A stretch of 64,000 nt of DNA, taken from NCBI RefSeq assembly GCF_007301515.1, contig NZ_CP041666.1:2604001-2668000 (forward strand), given 5' to 3'. The position numbers and the translations under genes were made by a program. The stretch comes from Radiobacillus deserti (GTDB lineage: Bacteria > Bacillota > Bacilli > Bacillales > Amphibacillaceae). Numbering within the stretch: the stretch's first letter is position 1; each line of letters begins with the position of its first letter. The notes under the pieces are model-generated. The model had not been told where the DNA came from and did no database searches. It saw only the letters and a program-made list of their open reading frames with translations. Positions 27,211 through 35,862 of the stretch are shown here, one piece after another.

Positions 27211-27250
27211 TGTAATTCTCCTTCTTTGTTTTAATTTTATTGTTGCCGTT

Positions 27251-27529
27251 TTATTTGCAGTGCCTACCTTTTGTTAAACGAATCCATTTGATATGATTAA
27301 AAAGCAGTTTTTTATTAACGATAGGTAAGGTGAAAAAGAAAACTTGATACTGCAATAATGAATCACTGATTCTTATTTTAAATTGAATAAATAATTGTAA
27401 GAACGTACATACTGCAAGCAGCAAAAAGAAAATTTTAAATAAGCTACTCGTCACAATAATCATCAACAACACCCATAACATAAATAAAAACAACACGGGA
27501 ATTCTTTGGGATTTCGTTGCACAGACCAT
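27251..27529 (-). CDS. small membrane protein
   Basis: ATG 27529 follows GAGGGGGGATAGT. An upstream ATG at 27544 overlaps that ribosome binding site and is unlikely. The 92-aa product has two adjacent hydrophobic helices (about residues 11-28 and 30-48) and then a soluble end, SLLQYQVFFFTLPIVNKKLL and IKWIRLTKGRHCK, that resembles a small PH-like or DUF strand pattern. No family is certain. Confidence 0.6.
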   Translation of the reverse strand: MVCATKSQRIPVLFLFMLWVLLMIIVTSSLFKIFFLLLAVCTFLQLFIQFKIRISDSLLQYQVFFFTLPIVNKKLLFNHIKWIRLTKGRHCK

Positions 27530-27602
27530 ACTATCCCCCCTCATATTACCATAATAATCCTATTATAATATAAAGATTACTGCTATTAATAAAGATATTA
27601 AG

Positions 27603-27633
27603 AAACCTTACTTCTAGTGAAGTAAGGTTTTTA
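27603..27633. terminator. intrinsic terminator
   Basis: AAACCTTACTTC-TAGT-GAAGTAAGGTTT is a perfect 12-bp stem with T5 on the plus strand, between the amidohydrolase gene and the small membrane gene. Confidence 0.65.
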
Positions 27634-27712
27634 TATCACTAAACGGACACTCCACCATAACCTGCAATCAAATGGTAAAGCAGCCCATCAATGTCCAATG
27701 ACAACAGGTTTA

Positions 27713-28618
27713 TTATAACGGTAAAGGGATTGTTTTTTTCGATACTTCAGCTTGTTTCTCTTTGGACTTACTTAAATCTGGATACAAATCGACGCGACGA
27801 TCCCTCCACGTCGTAACAGAGCCATCTAGGCGAACTTCATACAACAAGGATAAATCTAAGTCTGCAGTAATAATCATATCATGATTGATTTCGCCTTCCA
27901 TTAAAATTCCTCCCTGAGGAAATGGAACATCATTTGGCGTTATCACTGCCGCCTGCCCAAAGTTAGAACGCATAAAATCAACAGTAGGAAGGGAGCCGAT
28001 TGTACCAGTTGTAACAACATACACTTGATTCTCAATAGTTCGAGCATGACAGGAATAGCGAACACGATGAAAACCGTGACGATCATCTGTGCAAGATGGA
28101 ATAAAAATAACATCTGCTCCCATTCCTCGTACCATTCGTACAATCTCAGGAAACTCCACATCATAACAAGTCAGGATAGCAATTTTCCCTTTTTCGGTAT
28201 CAAAAATCCGAACACCTTCACCCGGAGACAGCTTCCATTCGGTTATTTCCCACGGTGTTAGATGAAGCTTCGCTTGCTCTTCCATACGACCATTTGGATA
28301 GAAAAGATGAGCAACATTGTAATACTTGCCACCTCTTTCGATAATGTGAGTACCACCAATAATGTGCATATTTTCCTCCTTCGCAAGGGAAGACATTAAA
28401 GCATAATATCGATTTGTATATGCTGGTAAACCTGTATAAGTGCGATCCGTTTGATCGGTAATGGACAATAGCTGTGTAGTAAGAAATTCCGGAAACAAAA
28501 TAAAATCGGAGTTGAATTCAGCTGCACTCTTCACATAATGGGTAACTTGTTTGGCAAAATCCTCGAACGTGTCAATCGTGTGAAGATGATACTGAACAGC
28601 AGATACACGTAGTTTCAT
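27713..28618 (-). CDS. carbon-nitrogen hydrolase (nitrilase superfamily)
   Basis: The start is ATG 28618, with AAGGGGGA at good spacing. An ATG at 28627 abuts that site. The 301-aa protein shows the Glu-Lys-Cys triad of the superfamily: Glu in ILFPEFLTT, Lys in EQAKLHLTPWE and Cys in ILTCYDVEFPE. A second Glu in the last motif is also typical. These enzymes cleave amides or nitriles in the cytoplasm. The group resembles the hydrolase domain of YhcX-type proteins. Substrate unknown. Confidence 0.88.
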   Translation of the reverse strand: MKLRVSAVQYHLHTIDTFEDFAKQVTHYVKSAAEFNSDFILFPEFLTTQLLSITDQTDRTYTGLPAYTNRYYALMSSLAKEENMHIIGGTHIIERGGKYYNVAHLFYPNGRMEEQAKLHLTPWEITEWKLSPGEGVRIFDTEKGKIAILTCYDVEFPEIVRMVRGMGADVIFIPSCTDDRHGFHRVRYSCHARTIENQVYVVTTGTIGSLPTVDFMRSNFGQAAVITPNDVPFPQGGILMEGEINHDMIITADLDLSLLYEVRLDGSVTTWRDRRVDLYPDLSKSKEKQAEVSKKTIPLPL

Positions 28619-28749
28619 TTCTTTCATTCCCCCTTATAAAAAATGTCAGAAGAAAAGCGCACCACTTTAAACGTTCATTAAAGAAATGCGCAGTAATTTA
28701 TACAATATACTATGTTTTTATAACACAATCAATGGTTTTTTAATAGAAA

Positions 28750-29154
28750 TTAAGATTGCTTCAAGCTGTCTAATAATACATAGCCAAATACAAAGCCGGA
28801 TAACGTGGATAGAAACGAAGGAGATTGCACAGCGAAGTAATACAAAAATGGCGGAATTTGGAGTAAGTTAAGAAATGAAGCAACTGGGATAAACATAAGA
28901 ATGAACGTAGGAATTCCAATAACAGAAAGCTTTACAACGTCAATTTTCCAGGGCTTTTTCCACTCCACAAGGAATTTAGGAAGTCTAGTTAAGAAGCCTA
29001 AAAATACTGGGAAAAGAGTACCAAAAAGCACCAGTGGCCGAAGTTCGAATGTTTCATTACTGTATTCCCGCAACCGATTGTAAGCTTCCATACCTAGAAA
29101 AGCAATAAGCAGAATCCCAGCAGTCCAAAGGATATAGGTTGTCAGTCGGTTCAT
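28750..29154 (-). CDS. membrane protein with four predicted helices
   Basis: The 134-aa protein has helices at about residues 5-22, 42-58, 76-97 and 102-128, with KWKKPWK-like basic residues inside (EWKKPWKIDVVKL). AAGGAGG precedes the ATG. It is monocistronic as far as can be seen. No family was recognised, although similar four-helix proteins are common in bacilli. Confidence 0.65.
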   Translation of the reverse strand: MNRLTTYILWTAGILLIAFLGMEAYNRLREYSNETFELRPLVLFGTLFPVFLGFLTRLPKFLVEWKKPWKIDVVKLSVIGIPTFILMFIPVASFLNLLQIPPFLYYFAVQSPSFLSTLSGFVFGYVLLDSLKQS

Positions 29155-29309
29155 GATTTAGCCTCCTTATAAATATGGTATTCACCGAAGGTATTTCACA
29201 ACTTGCCACTAACAAATTGCAATACTATTGATAATCTATTTAATTTTCTTTCACAGCATTTTGAGTAATATCGTATTATCTCAAGAATTACTGTATAGAA
29301 TTACTACCT

Positions 29310-29477
29310 CTAAGAATCTCTAGCGAAAGTAATCCTTAAAAAAAGAGCCAACAAAATAATCAAAGCCGATCCAATAACATTAATTGTTGTCGTGGTAGCT
29401 TCATTATCTATGAGGAGGTTCATAATAAATGAACCCATAACTATGCCTAACAGGAATAAAAAAACACCTTTTTTCAT
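29310..29477 (-). CDS. 55-aa membrane protein
   Basis: GGAGGTTATCTC precedes ATG 29477. The product, beginning MKKGVFLFLLGIVMGSFIM, has two hydrophobic helices separated by NLLIDNEATTTTINVIG and ends RITFARDS. The clear ribosome binding site and helix pattern argue for a real small gene. Function unknown. Confidence 0.55.
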   Translation of the reverse strand: MKKGVFLFLLGIVMGSFIMNLLIDNEATTTTINVIGSALIILLALFLRITFARDS

Positions 29478-29707
29478 GAGATAACCTCCATTTTATTAGC
29501 ATTGCTAACTCAATGATGGTCCAAAGAATTAGTCTCCTTTTTCAAATATCTAATGCTGGCAAAAATCAAGAAAGGAATGCTTGCAACTATAAACATAATA
29601 CATACTGTATAATAGGGGAAAAATTAGAATAATCCACACAACCACCTCTGGAAAGTAACTTGCAATTATAGTTTAACATATTATTCCATACGACATATTT
29701 GAAAATT
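29478..29707. other. intergenic region with a possible small membrane-peptide remnant
   Basis: On the minus strand near 29515-29600 one frame reads MFIVASIPFLIFASIRYLKK and ends SLDHH, directly upstream of the 55-aa gene. Its own 5' part lies in a different frame beginning GTG-GTT-GTG-TGG. It may be a frameshifted partner gene. Confidence 0.2.
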
Positions 29708-30664
29708 TTATAGTTCTAAAAAATAATACTTCCCTTTTTTGGAGCCTTTGCTCTTTAGGTTACTTGCATTTAATATTCTTTTGGAAACATGAGAGCTTTT
29801 GATATGGAGAAATTCTCTGCACTCTGCATTATTTATCTTGGGTTGAATAAGTAGAAGGTAGTCCTCAAGAGATTGTATGTGAGCCTGCCTGTCCTTATTT
29901 TGACAATTAGGGCATTTCCACGTTCTTTCTTTTCTTTCCATGGGTATGTAAGAACATCTTGGACATATTACACCAGTTAATACTTCATTTAATTGGTAGT
30001 CATAGATCTGATTAGCAAGAGGATAAGATACTTCGTGGGAATTTAATAGAAGATTTTTCAACGCTGAGGTCGTAATGTCATCCAAATATTTATGTGTGTT
30101 TTCTTCAGCTTGTTCAACCATATTCATTATATGCTCCATATGGAATACCTTATGGATGGTGTTGTTTTCTTCCAAATTTGTTTTAATAACTGCATTATTA
30201 TTACAAATTACAATAAATCCTTGAACGTTAACATGACCGAAATTACGTTCAGCTAACCAATGTCTTAGACGGTTGGTTTGCAGAGTTACTTGAGAAATGG
30301 GATCTTTAAATCCTTCCTCCTTTCCATCTAAGGTTCGAATCAATTGTTTAAATTTCCGGTCAAAATAAAGTGTACCAGAAATATTTTTAGCCTCAAGCAC
30401 GATGACTTGCTTTGTCGTAATAATCAGTGTATCCATTTGAAAATGGATATCCTTGTTTGATAATCGTAAATCATTAAATATGAGAAAATTATGGTCTAAT
30501 TCTTTTAAGTAGTAATCCATATTCTTTTCTCCGTTATATCCGGCTAGCCTTTTCCTATAATCATCCGTGATTTCTCTTCTTTGGTAATGGTTCTGTGGCA
30601 ATCTTCTAAGGAGTGCTTCTGCAATTCTTAATCTCACGGGCTTGTTTCTAGTCTTTATTATCAT
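29708..30664 (-). CDS. NERD domain protein with C-terminal zinc ribbon
   Basis: The 318-aa protein has the nuclease-related NERD domain at about residues 40-165: GYNGEKNMDYYL, FQMDTLIITTKQVIVLEAKN (Asp...Glu-x-Lys of the restriction-endonuclease-like fold), SQVTLQTNRLRHWL and FIVICNNNAVI. A Cys4 ribbon follows (VICPRCSYIPMERKERTWKC, PNC). NERD proteins are presumed to act on nucleic acid and are widespread in bacilli. Their role is untested. No partner genes are adjacent. Confidence 0.88.
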   Translation of the reverse strand: MIIKTRNKPVRLRIAEALLRRLPQNHYQRREITDDYRKRLAGYNGEKNMDYYLKELDHNFLIFNDLRLSNKDIHFQMDTLIITTKQVIVLEAKNISGTLYFDRKFKQLIRTLDGKEEGFKDPISQVTLQTNRLRHWLAERNFGHVNVQGFIVICNNNAVIKTNLEENNTIHKVFHMEHIMNMVEQAEENTHKYLDDITTSALKNLLLNSHEVSYPLANQIYDYQLNEVLTGVICPRCSYIPMERKERTWKCPNCQNKDRQAHIQSLEDYLLLIQPKINNAECREFLHIKSSHVSKRILNASNLKSKGSKKGKYYFLEL

Positions 30665-30741
30665 TCGAACACCTCCTGATTGTTAATTCTATGTACTTTT
30701 CTATTTTACCTTTGAGATAAGAAAAATTGAATTTCTGATAA

Positions 30742-30850
30742 TATATCAGCGAAAATTTTCGTATATCAGCGAAAAATTTGCTATATCGGCGAAAATTTCT
30801 GTATATCAGCGATTATTTTTTTATCGGCGTTCTAGAGTGATATATCAGCG
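30742..30850 (+). repeat. 20-bp-period direct repeat array (TATATCAGCG units)
   Basis: TATATCAGCG or TATATCGGCG recurs at 30742, 30762, 30782 and 30802, in a degenerate form near 30820, and again at 30841, giving an almost exact 20-base period over six units. The spacers are A/T-rich (GAAAATTTTC-like). It lies between the NERD gene start and the eno terminator. Confidence 0.8.
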
Positions 30851-30885
30851 CTCACGCTCTCATCCCACAGCCCCACCACACAAAA

Positions 30886-30910
30886 AAAGCCACCCCCGCG
30901 GGGTGGCTTT
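30886..30910 (-). terminator. glycolytic operon terminator after eno
   Basis: AAAGCCACCC and GGGTGGCTTT form the stem. The minus strand continues with T7. It ends the operon 14 bases past the eno stop. Confidence 0.88.
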
Positions 30911-30923
30911 CCTCAGTAAAGCA

Positions 30924-32210
30924 TTATTTATTCAAGTTATAAAACGCATCTAGACCTGCGTAGATACCAGTTCCTACTAGTTCGTCTTCGATACGAAGTA
31001 GTTGGTTATATTTCGCTACACGGTCGGTACGAGATGGTGCACCTGTTTTAATTTGTCCAGCGTTTGTTGCAACTGCGATATCCGCGATTGTTGCATCTTC
31101 TGTTTCACCAGAGCGGTGAGAGATTACTGCTGTGTAACCAGCACGTTTGGCCATTTCGATGGCATCGAACGTTTCTGTAAGTGTACCGATTTGGTTCACT
31201 TTTACAAGGATAGAGTTTCCTACGCCTTGCTCGATACCTTGCTTCAGACGTTTTGTGTTTGTAACGAATAGGTCATCCCCAACAAGCTGTACGCGATCAC
31301 CGATACGCTCTGTTAGAAGCTTGTGACCTTCCCAGTCGTTTTCATCTAACCCATCTTCAATAGAGATGATCGGATATTTGTTAATCATTTCTTCGTACCA
31401 AGCAACCATTTCTTCAGAAGTACGAACGACGCCTTCCCCTTTAAGGTTGTATTTACCATCCTCGTAGAATTCAGATGAAGCTACATCCATTGCAAGTTTT
31501 ACTTCTTCGCCTGGTTTGTAACCAGCTGCTTCGATTGCTTCAATGATTGTAGAAAGTGCTTCTTCGTTAGAACTTAGGTTTGGTGCGAAACCACCTTCAT
31601 CCCCAACACCAGTGTTTAGACCTTTACCGCTAAGCACTTTTTTAAGAGAGTGGAAAATTTCTGCACCCATGCGTAGTGCTTCACGGAAAGTTGGAGCACC
31701 TACTGGCATGATCATGAATTCTTGAATATCCACGTTGTTATCCGCATGCTCCCCACCATTCAAGATGTTCATCATTGGGGTTGGAAGTGTTTTTGTGTTG
31801 AAACCTCCAAGGTATGCGTATAATGGCATACCAAGGTAATCCGCTGCAGCGTGTGCTACTGCCATAGATACACCAAGGATTGCGTTCGCACCTAATTTTG
31901 CTTTGTTTTCTGTACCATCAAGCTCGATAAGAAGCTCATCGATTACAACTTGACGAGTTACGTCTAGACCAAGAAGTTCTGGTGCGATGATTTCGTTTAC
32001 GTTTTCTACTGCTTTTAGAACACCTTTTCCTAGGTAACGGGATTTGTCACCGTCGCGTAGTTCAACTGCTTCGTATTCACCTGTAGAAGCTCCACTTGGA
32101 ACTAGTGCAGATCCGAAAGCTCCGGATTCTGTAAATACTTCTACTTCCACTGTTGGGTTACCGCGTGAATCTAATACTTCGCGTGCATAAACGTCTGTAA
32201 TGTAAGGCAT
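30924..32210 (-). CDS. eno: enolase
   Basis: The 428-aa protein converts 2-phosphoglycerate to phosphoenolpyruvate and needs Mg2+. Visible signatures are EVLDSRGNPTVEVEV, SGASTGEYEAVELRDGD, GDEGGFAPNL, metal ligands in AMDVASSEFY, SIEDGLDENDW and LVGDDLFVTN, and VKVNQIGTLTETFDA plus ISHRSGETED at the active site. It is normal in length. Last gene of the operon, 27 bases after gpmI. Confidence 0.98.
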   Translation of the reverse strand: MPYITDVYAREVLDSRGNPTVEVEVFTESGAFGSALVPSGASTGEYEAVELRDGDKSRYLGKGVLKAVENVNEIIAPELLGLDVTRQVVIDELLIELDGTENKAKLGANAILGVSMAVAHAAADYLGMPLYAYLGGFNTKTLPTPMMNILNGGEHADNNVDIQEFMIMPVGAPTFREALRMGAEIFHSLKKVLSGKGLNTGVGDEGGFAPNLSSNEEALSTIIEAIEAAGYKPGEEVKLAMDVASSEFYEDGKYNLKGEGVVRTSEEMVAWYEEMINKYPIISIEDGLDENDWEGHKLLTERIGDRVQLVGDDLFVTNTKRLKQGIEQGVGNSILVKVNQIGTLTETFDAIEMAKRAGYTAVISHRSGETEDATIADIAVATNAGQIKTGAPSRTDRVAKYNQLLRIEDELVGTGIYAGLDAFYNLNK

Positions 32211-32237
32211 TGCTTAATCTCTCCTTTTCCTTGTGCT

Positions 32238-33776
32238 TTATTTTTTAATAAGGGATTGGCCAGTCATTTCCTTCGGTTGCTCGACTCCTAATAGGTCTAA
32301 CAACGTTGGAGATAAATCACCTAGAATCCCGCCATCTCGTAATTCAATACCTTCTTTTGTCACAATGACTGGTACTGGGTTGGTGGTGTGTGCGGTCATC
32401 GGCTTGTCATCCATAGTAATCACTTCATCGGAGTTCCCATGGTCTGCCGTAATAATAGCATGCCCACCTAGTTCAATAATTTTATCAACAATTTTTCCTA
32501 AGCATTCGTCAACTGTTTCAATTGCCTTAATCGTTGGCTCAAGCATTCCAGAGTGACCAACCATATCGGGGTTAGCGAAGTTCAAGATAATCGCGTTTTG
32601 TTCGCCCTTATCTAGTTCTTCTAGCAGTGCATCCGTCACTTCGTAAGCACTCATCTCTGGTTTTAAGTCGTACGTTGCTACTTTTGGTGAATCGATTAGA
32701 ATTCGTTTTTCACCAGGGAATTCTTTTTCACGTCCACCACTCATAAAGAACGTAACGTGTGGATATTTTTCGGTTTCTGCGATTCGTAGTTGCTTCAAGT
32801 TGTTTTGAGCAAGAACCTCACCTACTGTATTATCTAAGTTCACTGGTTCATACGCAACAAAACCATCCACGGTTTCACTAAAGTTGGTTAATCCAACAAA
32901 GTGTAAATCTTTTGGTGCTTTTGGTCCGCGATCAAAGTCTCTGAAATCCTCGTTCGCAAATGTACGAGAAATTTGAATCGCTCGGTCTGGACGGAAGTTA
33001 TAGAAAATAACGGAATCACCGTCCTGAATCGTCGCTTTTGGTTTCCCGTTTTCATCCGTTAACACAGATGGAAGAACGAACTCATCGTAAATTCCATTTT
33101 TGTAAGAGTCTTCAACTACTTCAAATGGATCTTGATAAGTCGGGCCTTCCCCATAAACCATTGCATCGTATGCTTTTTTCACACGATCCCAGCGCTTGTC
33201 ACGGTCCATGGAATAGTAACGTCCAGAAAGACTGGCGAATTCTCCTACTCCATACTCCTTCATGACATCAAGGGTGGATTCAATATACTTCTTCGCTGAT
33301 TTTTGGCCAACGTCACGACCGTCTAAGAAGCCATGGACATATACTTTCTTAAGACCTTGTTTGCTAGCTAATTTAAGCAAAGCATAAAGGTGTTCGATAT
33401 GGCTGTGCACCCCACCATCGGACAGGAGGCCAAAGACATGTAATGCGTGATCCGTATCTTTAGCATGGTTAATCGCATTTACTAACACTTGGTTTTCGTA
33501 AAAGTCACCTTCACGAATCGATAGGTTCACTCTTGTTAAGCTTTGATAGACAATTCGGCCTGCTCCGATATTCAGATGTCCAACCTCGGAGTTCCCCATT
33601 TGTCCGTCAGGCAACCCTACCGCTTCTCCAGATGCTTCAAGCTGGTTGTGTGGGAACTTGTTCCAGTAACGATCAAAGTTTGGTTTATTCGCTTGCTTTA
33701 CTGCATTCCCTTTCACTTCGTCGCGACAAGCAAAACCATCTAGAATGATGAGGGCTGCAAGTTTATCTTGGCTCAT
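32238..33776 (-). CDS. gpmI: 2,3-bisphosphoglycerate-independent phosphoglycerate mutase
   Basis: The 512-aa protein is the Mn2+-dependent mutase that interconverts 3- and 2-phosphoglycerate. LIILDGFACRDEVKGNAV begins the alkaline-phosphatase-like fold, GQMGNSEVGHLNIGAGR holds the catalytic Ser, VHGFLDGRDVGQKSA and FNFRPDRA-type NFRPDRAIQISRTF bind substrate, and NFANPDMVGHSGMLE with ITADHGNSDE bind metal. The gene overlaps the tpiA stop by one base, so they are translationally coupled. Confidence 0.98.
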   Translation of the reverse strand: MSQDKLAALIILDGFACRDEVKGNAVKQANKPNFDRYWNKFPHNQLEASGEAVGLPDGQMGNSEVGHLNIGAGRIVYQSLTRVNLSIREGDFYENQVLVNAINHAKDTDHALHVFGLLSDGGVHSHIEHLYALLKLASKQGLKKVYVHGFLDGRDVGQKSAKKYIESTLDVMKEYGVGEFASLSGRYYSMDRDKRWDRVKKAYDAMVYGEGPTYQDPFEVVEDSYKNGIYDEFVLPSVLTDENGKPKATIQDGDSVIFYNFRPDRAIQISRTFANEDFRDFDRGPKAPKDLHFVGLTNFSETVDGFVAYEPVNLDNTVGEVLAQNNLKQLRIAETEKYPHVTFFMSGGREKEFPGEKRILIDSPKVATYDLKPEMSAYEVTDALLEELDKGEQNAIILNFANPDMVGHSGMLEPTIKAIETVDECLGKIVDKIIELGGHAIITADHGNSDEVITMDDKPMTAHTTNPVPVIVTKEGIELRDGGILGDLSPTLLDLLGVEQPKEMTGQSLIKK

Positions 33777-34531
33777 TATTTACCCGCCTCCACTAGCTTT
33801 AAGAACGAGTCTGCTTCAAGGCTTGCGCCACCTACTAATGCTCCGTCGATATCTGACTGTGCTAACAACTCTTCCACATTTGCAGGTTTTACACTTCCGC
33901 CATACTGAATGCGAACCGCTTCTGCAGCATCAGCAGATACAACGTCTTTTACAACGTTGCGGATATGTGTACAAACTTCATTCGCTTGTTCAGAGGTAGC
34001 TGTTTTACCAGTTCCGATTGCCCAAATTGGTTCATAAGCGATAATGGTTTGTTTTACTTGCTCTTCGCTTAAACCTTCCAGTGCTTTCTTCACTTGGCCT
34101 TCTACAAGCTGATTCGTTTGGTTGCTTTCACGTTGCTCTAACGTTTCTCCTACACAAACGATAGGTACTAATCCATGCTGGAAAGCAGCATGAACTTTTT
34201 TGTTAACAGTTTCATCGGTTTCTGCAAAATATTCACGACGCTCAGAGTGACCAAGGACTACATAGGTTACACCAATATCTTTTAGCATAACTGGACTAAC
34301 CTCTCCAGTGAACGCACCGTTTTCTTCGAAGTGCATGTTTTGAGCAGCAATCTTCACTGGTGTCCCTTCTGCTTTTTGTACAAGCTCAGAAAGATAAGGG
34401 AATGGTGCGCAGATAACAGATTCTACTTCGTTAAAAGAAGGAACCTGCCCCTTTGTATCTTCAAGAAATTGAACGGCTTCACTACGAACTTTATTCATTT
34501 TCCAGTTTCCCGCAATGACCTTTTTTCTCAT
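33776..34531 (-). CDS. tpiA: triosephosphate isomerase
   Basis: The 251-aa TIM barrel has the Lys in AGNWKMNKV, the catalytic His in VLGHSERREYF, the catalytic Glu in IIAYEPIWAIGTGK (followed by loop 6) and phosphate-binding YGGSVKPANV and GALVGGASL. It interconverts dihydroxyacetone phosphate and glyceraldehyde 3-phosphate. It lies 18 bases after pgk and overlaps gpmI. Confidence 0.98.
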   Translation of the reverse strand: MRKKVIAGNWKMNKVRSEAVQFLEDTKGQVPSFNEVESVICAPFPYLSELVQKAEGTPVKIAAQNMHFEENGAFTGEVSPVMLKDIGVTYVVLGHSERREYFAETDETVNKKVHAAFQHGLVPIVCVGETLEQRESNQTNQLVEGQVKKALEGLSEEQVKQTIIAYEPIWAIGTGKTATSEQANEVCTHIRNVVKDVVSADAAEAVRIQYGGSVKPANVEELLAQSDIDGALVGGASLEADSFLKLVEAGK

Positions 34532-34549
34532 TCGATCTCACCTCTCCTA

Positions 34550-35731
34550 TTATTTATCTGATAATGCTTCTACACCTGGTAAAGCTTTTCCTTCCATAAA
34601 CTCTAAGGAAGCTCCACCACCAGTAGAAATGTGATCCATCTTATCTGCTAAACCGAACTTTTCAACCGCTGCTGCAGAGTCTCCTCCACCGATTACCGTG
34701 TAGCCTTTTGTATCTGCAAGTGCATCTGCTACAGCTTTTGTTCCATTTGCGAAAGCATCTATTTCAAATACCCCCATCGGTCCGTTCCAAATCACAAGCT
34801 TAGAGTCTGCTACGATTTGTGCATACTTTTCTCTTGTTTGTGGTCCAATGTCCAATGCTTCCCAATCTGCCGGAATTTCTTCAATGCTAACTACTTGAGT
34901 ATTTGCATCATTAGAGAAATCATCTGCGACAATAACATCAACCGGCATTACCATGTTGACACCTTTGTCTTTTGCTTTTTGCATGAATTCTTTAGCTAAG
35001 TCTATTTTATCTTCTTCTAAAAGAGATTTTCCAATTTCAAATCCTCTTGCTTTTACGAACGTGTAAGCAAGACCTCCACCGATGATTAAGTTATCTACTT
35101 TGTCTAATAGATTTTCAATAACACCGATTTTATCTTTTACTTTTGCCCCACCAATGATAGCTGTGAATGGGCGGTCAGGGTTAGATAAAGCTTTTCCTAA
35201 AACATTAAGCTCTTTTTCTAACAAGAAACCAGCTACGGCAGGTAAATGATCCGCGATACCTGCTGTAGAAGCATGCGCACGGTGAGCTGCACCAAATGCA
35301 TCATTTACGAAAAGATCTGCCATTGCTGCAAATTGCTTCGCAAGCTCTGGATCATTCTTTTCTTCACCAGGTTGGAAACGTACGTTTTCAATTAACAGGA
35401 CATCTCCTTCCTGTAATTGAGAAATTGCTTGGTTCACTTCATCGCCATATACTTCATCTGTTTTGGTTACAGTCTTCCCTAGTAACTCACTTAGACGCTT
35501 TGCAACCGAATCCAAGCGTAAATCTTCTGCTACTTGACCCTTTGGACGTCCGAGGTGACTTGCTAAAATAACTTTCGCACCCTGCTCTACTAAATATTGA
35601 ATCGTAGGAAGAGCAGCTCGAATTCTCGTATCATCACTTACTTCTCCATTGCTTAAAGGAACGTTAAAGTCCACACGACAAAATACTTTCTTCCCTTTTA
35701 ATTCCACGTCACGAATCGTTTGTTTGTTCAA
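34550..35731 (-). CDS. pgk: phosphoglycerate kinase
   Basis: The 393-aa protein has the N-terminal substrate site KKVFCRVDFNVPLSNGEVSD, ILASHLGRPKG, NDAFGAAHRAHAST and the C-terminal nucleotide site VIGGGDSAAAVEKFG, with the hinge and STGGGASLEFMEG. It makes ATP from 1,3-bisphosphoglycerate. AGGAGG precedes ATG 35731. A hairpin in the 131-base gap to gapA probably lowers readthrough from the gapA promoter. Confidence 0.98.
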   Translation of the reverse strand: MNKQTIRDVELKGKKVFCRVDFNVPLSNGEVSDDTRIRAALPTIQYLVEQGAKVILASHLGRPKGQVAEDLRLDSVAKRLSELLGKTVTKTDEVYGDEVNQAISQLQEGDVLLIENVRFQPGEEKNDPELAKQFAAMADLFVNDAFGAAHRAHASTAGIADHLPAVAGFLLEKELNVLGKALSNPDRPFTAIIGGAKVKDKIGVIENLLDKVDNLIIGGGLAYTFVKARGFEIGKSLLEEDKIDLAKEFMQKAKDKGVNMVMPVDVIVADDFSNDANTQVVSIEEIPADWEALDIGPQTREKYAQIVADSKLVIWNGPMGVFEIDAFANGTKAVADALADTKGYTVIGGGDSAAAVEKFGLADKMDHISTGGGASLEFMEGKALPGVEALSDK

Positions 35732-35818
35732 TGCAGGTACCTCCTTTGGATTTTGGATGTGTTTTTATGTAGTGATTAAAAGGAAACACGATCCAAGTAT
35801 CATTTCTGGTTATACAAG

Positions 35819-35850
35819 GGAAAAAGGGAGGAGAATCAATCCCCCTCCCC
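35819..35850 (-). terminator. attenuating terminator between gapA and pgk
   Basis: On the minus strand GGGGAGG...CCTCCC is followed by T5, just after the gapA stop. It would let gapA be expressed above the downstream glycolytic genes. Confidence 0.6.
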
Positions 35851-35862
35851 TATTACTATCTC

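Noticed and set aside
30742..30850. CRISPR array
   Set aside because: Repeat units are only about 10 conserved bases with 10-base A/T spacers, and no cas genes are near.
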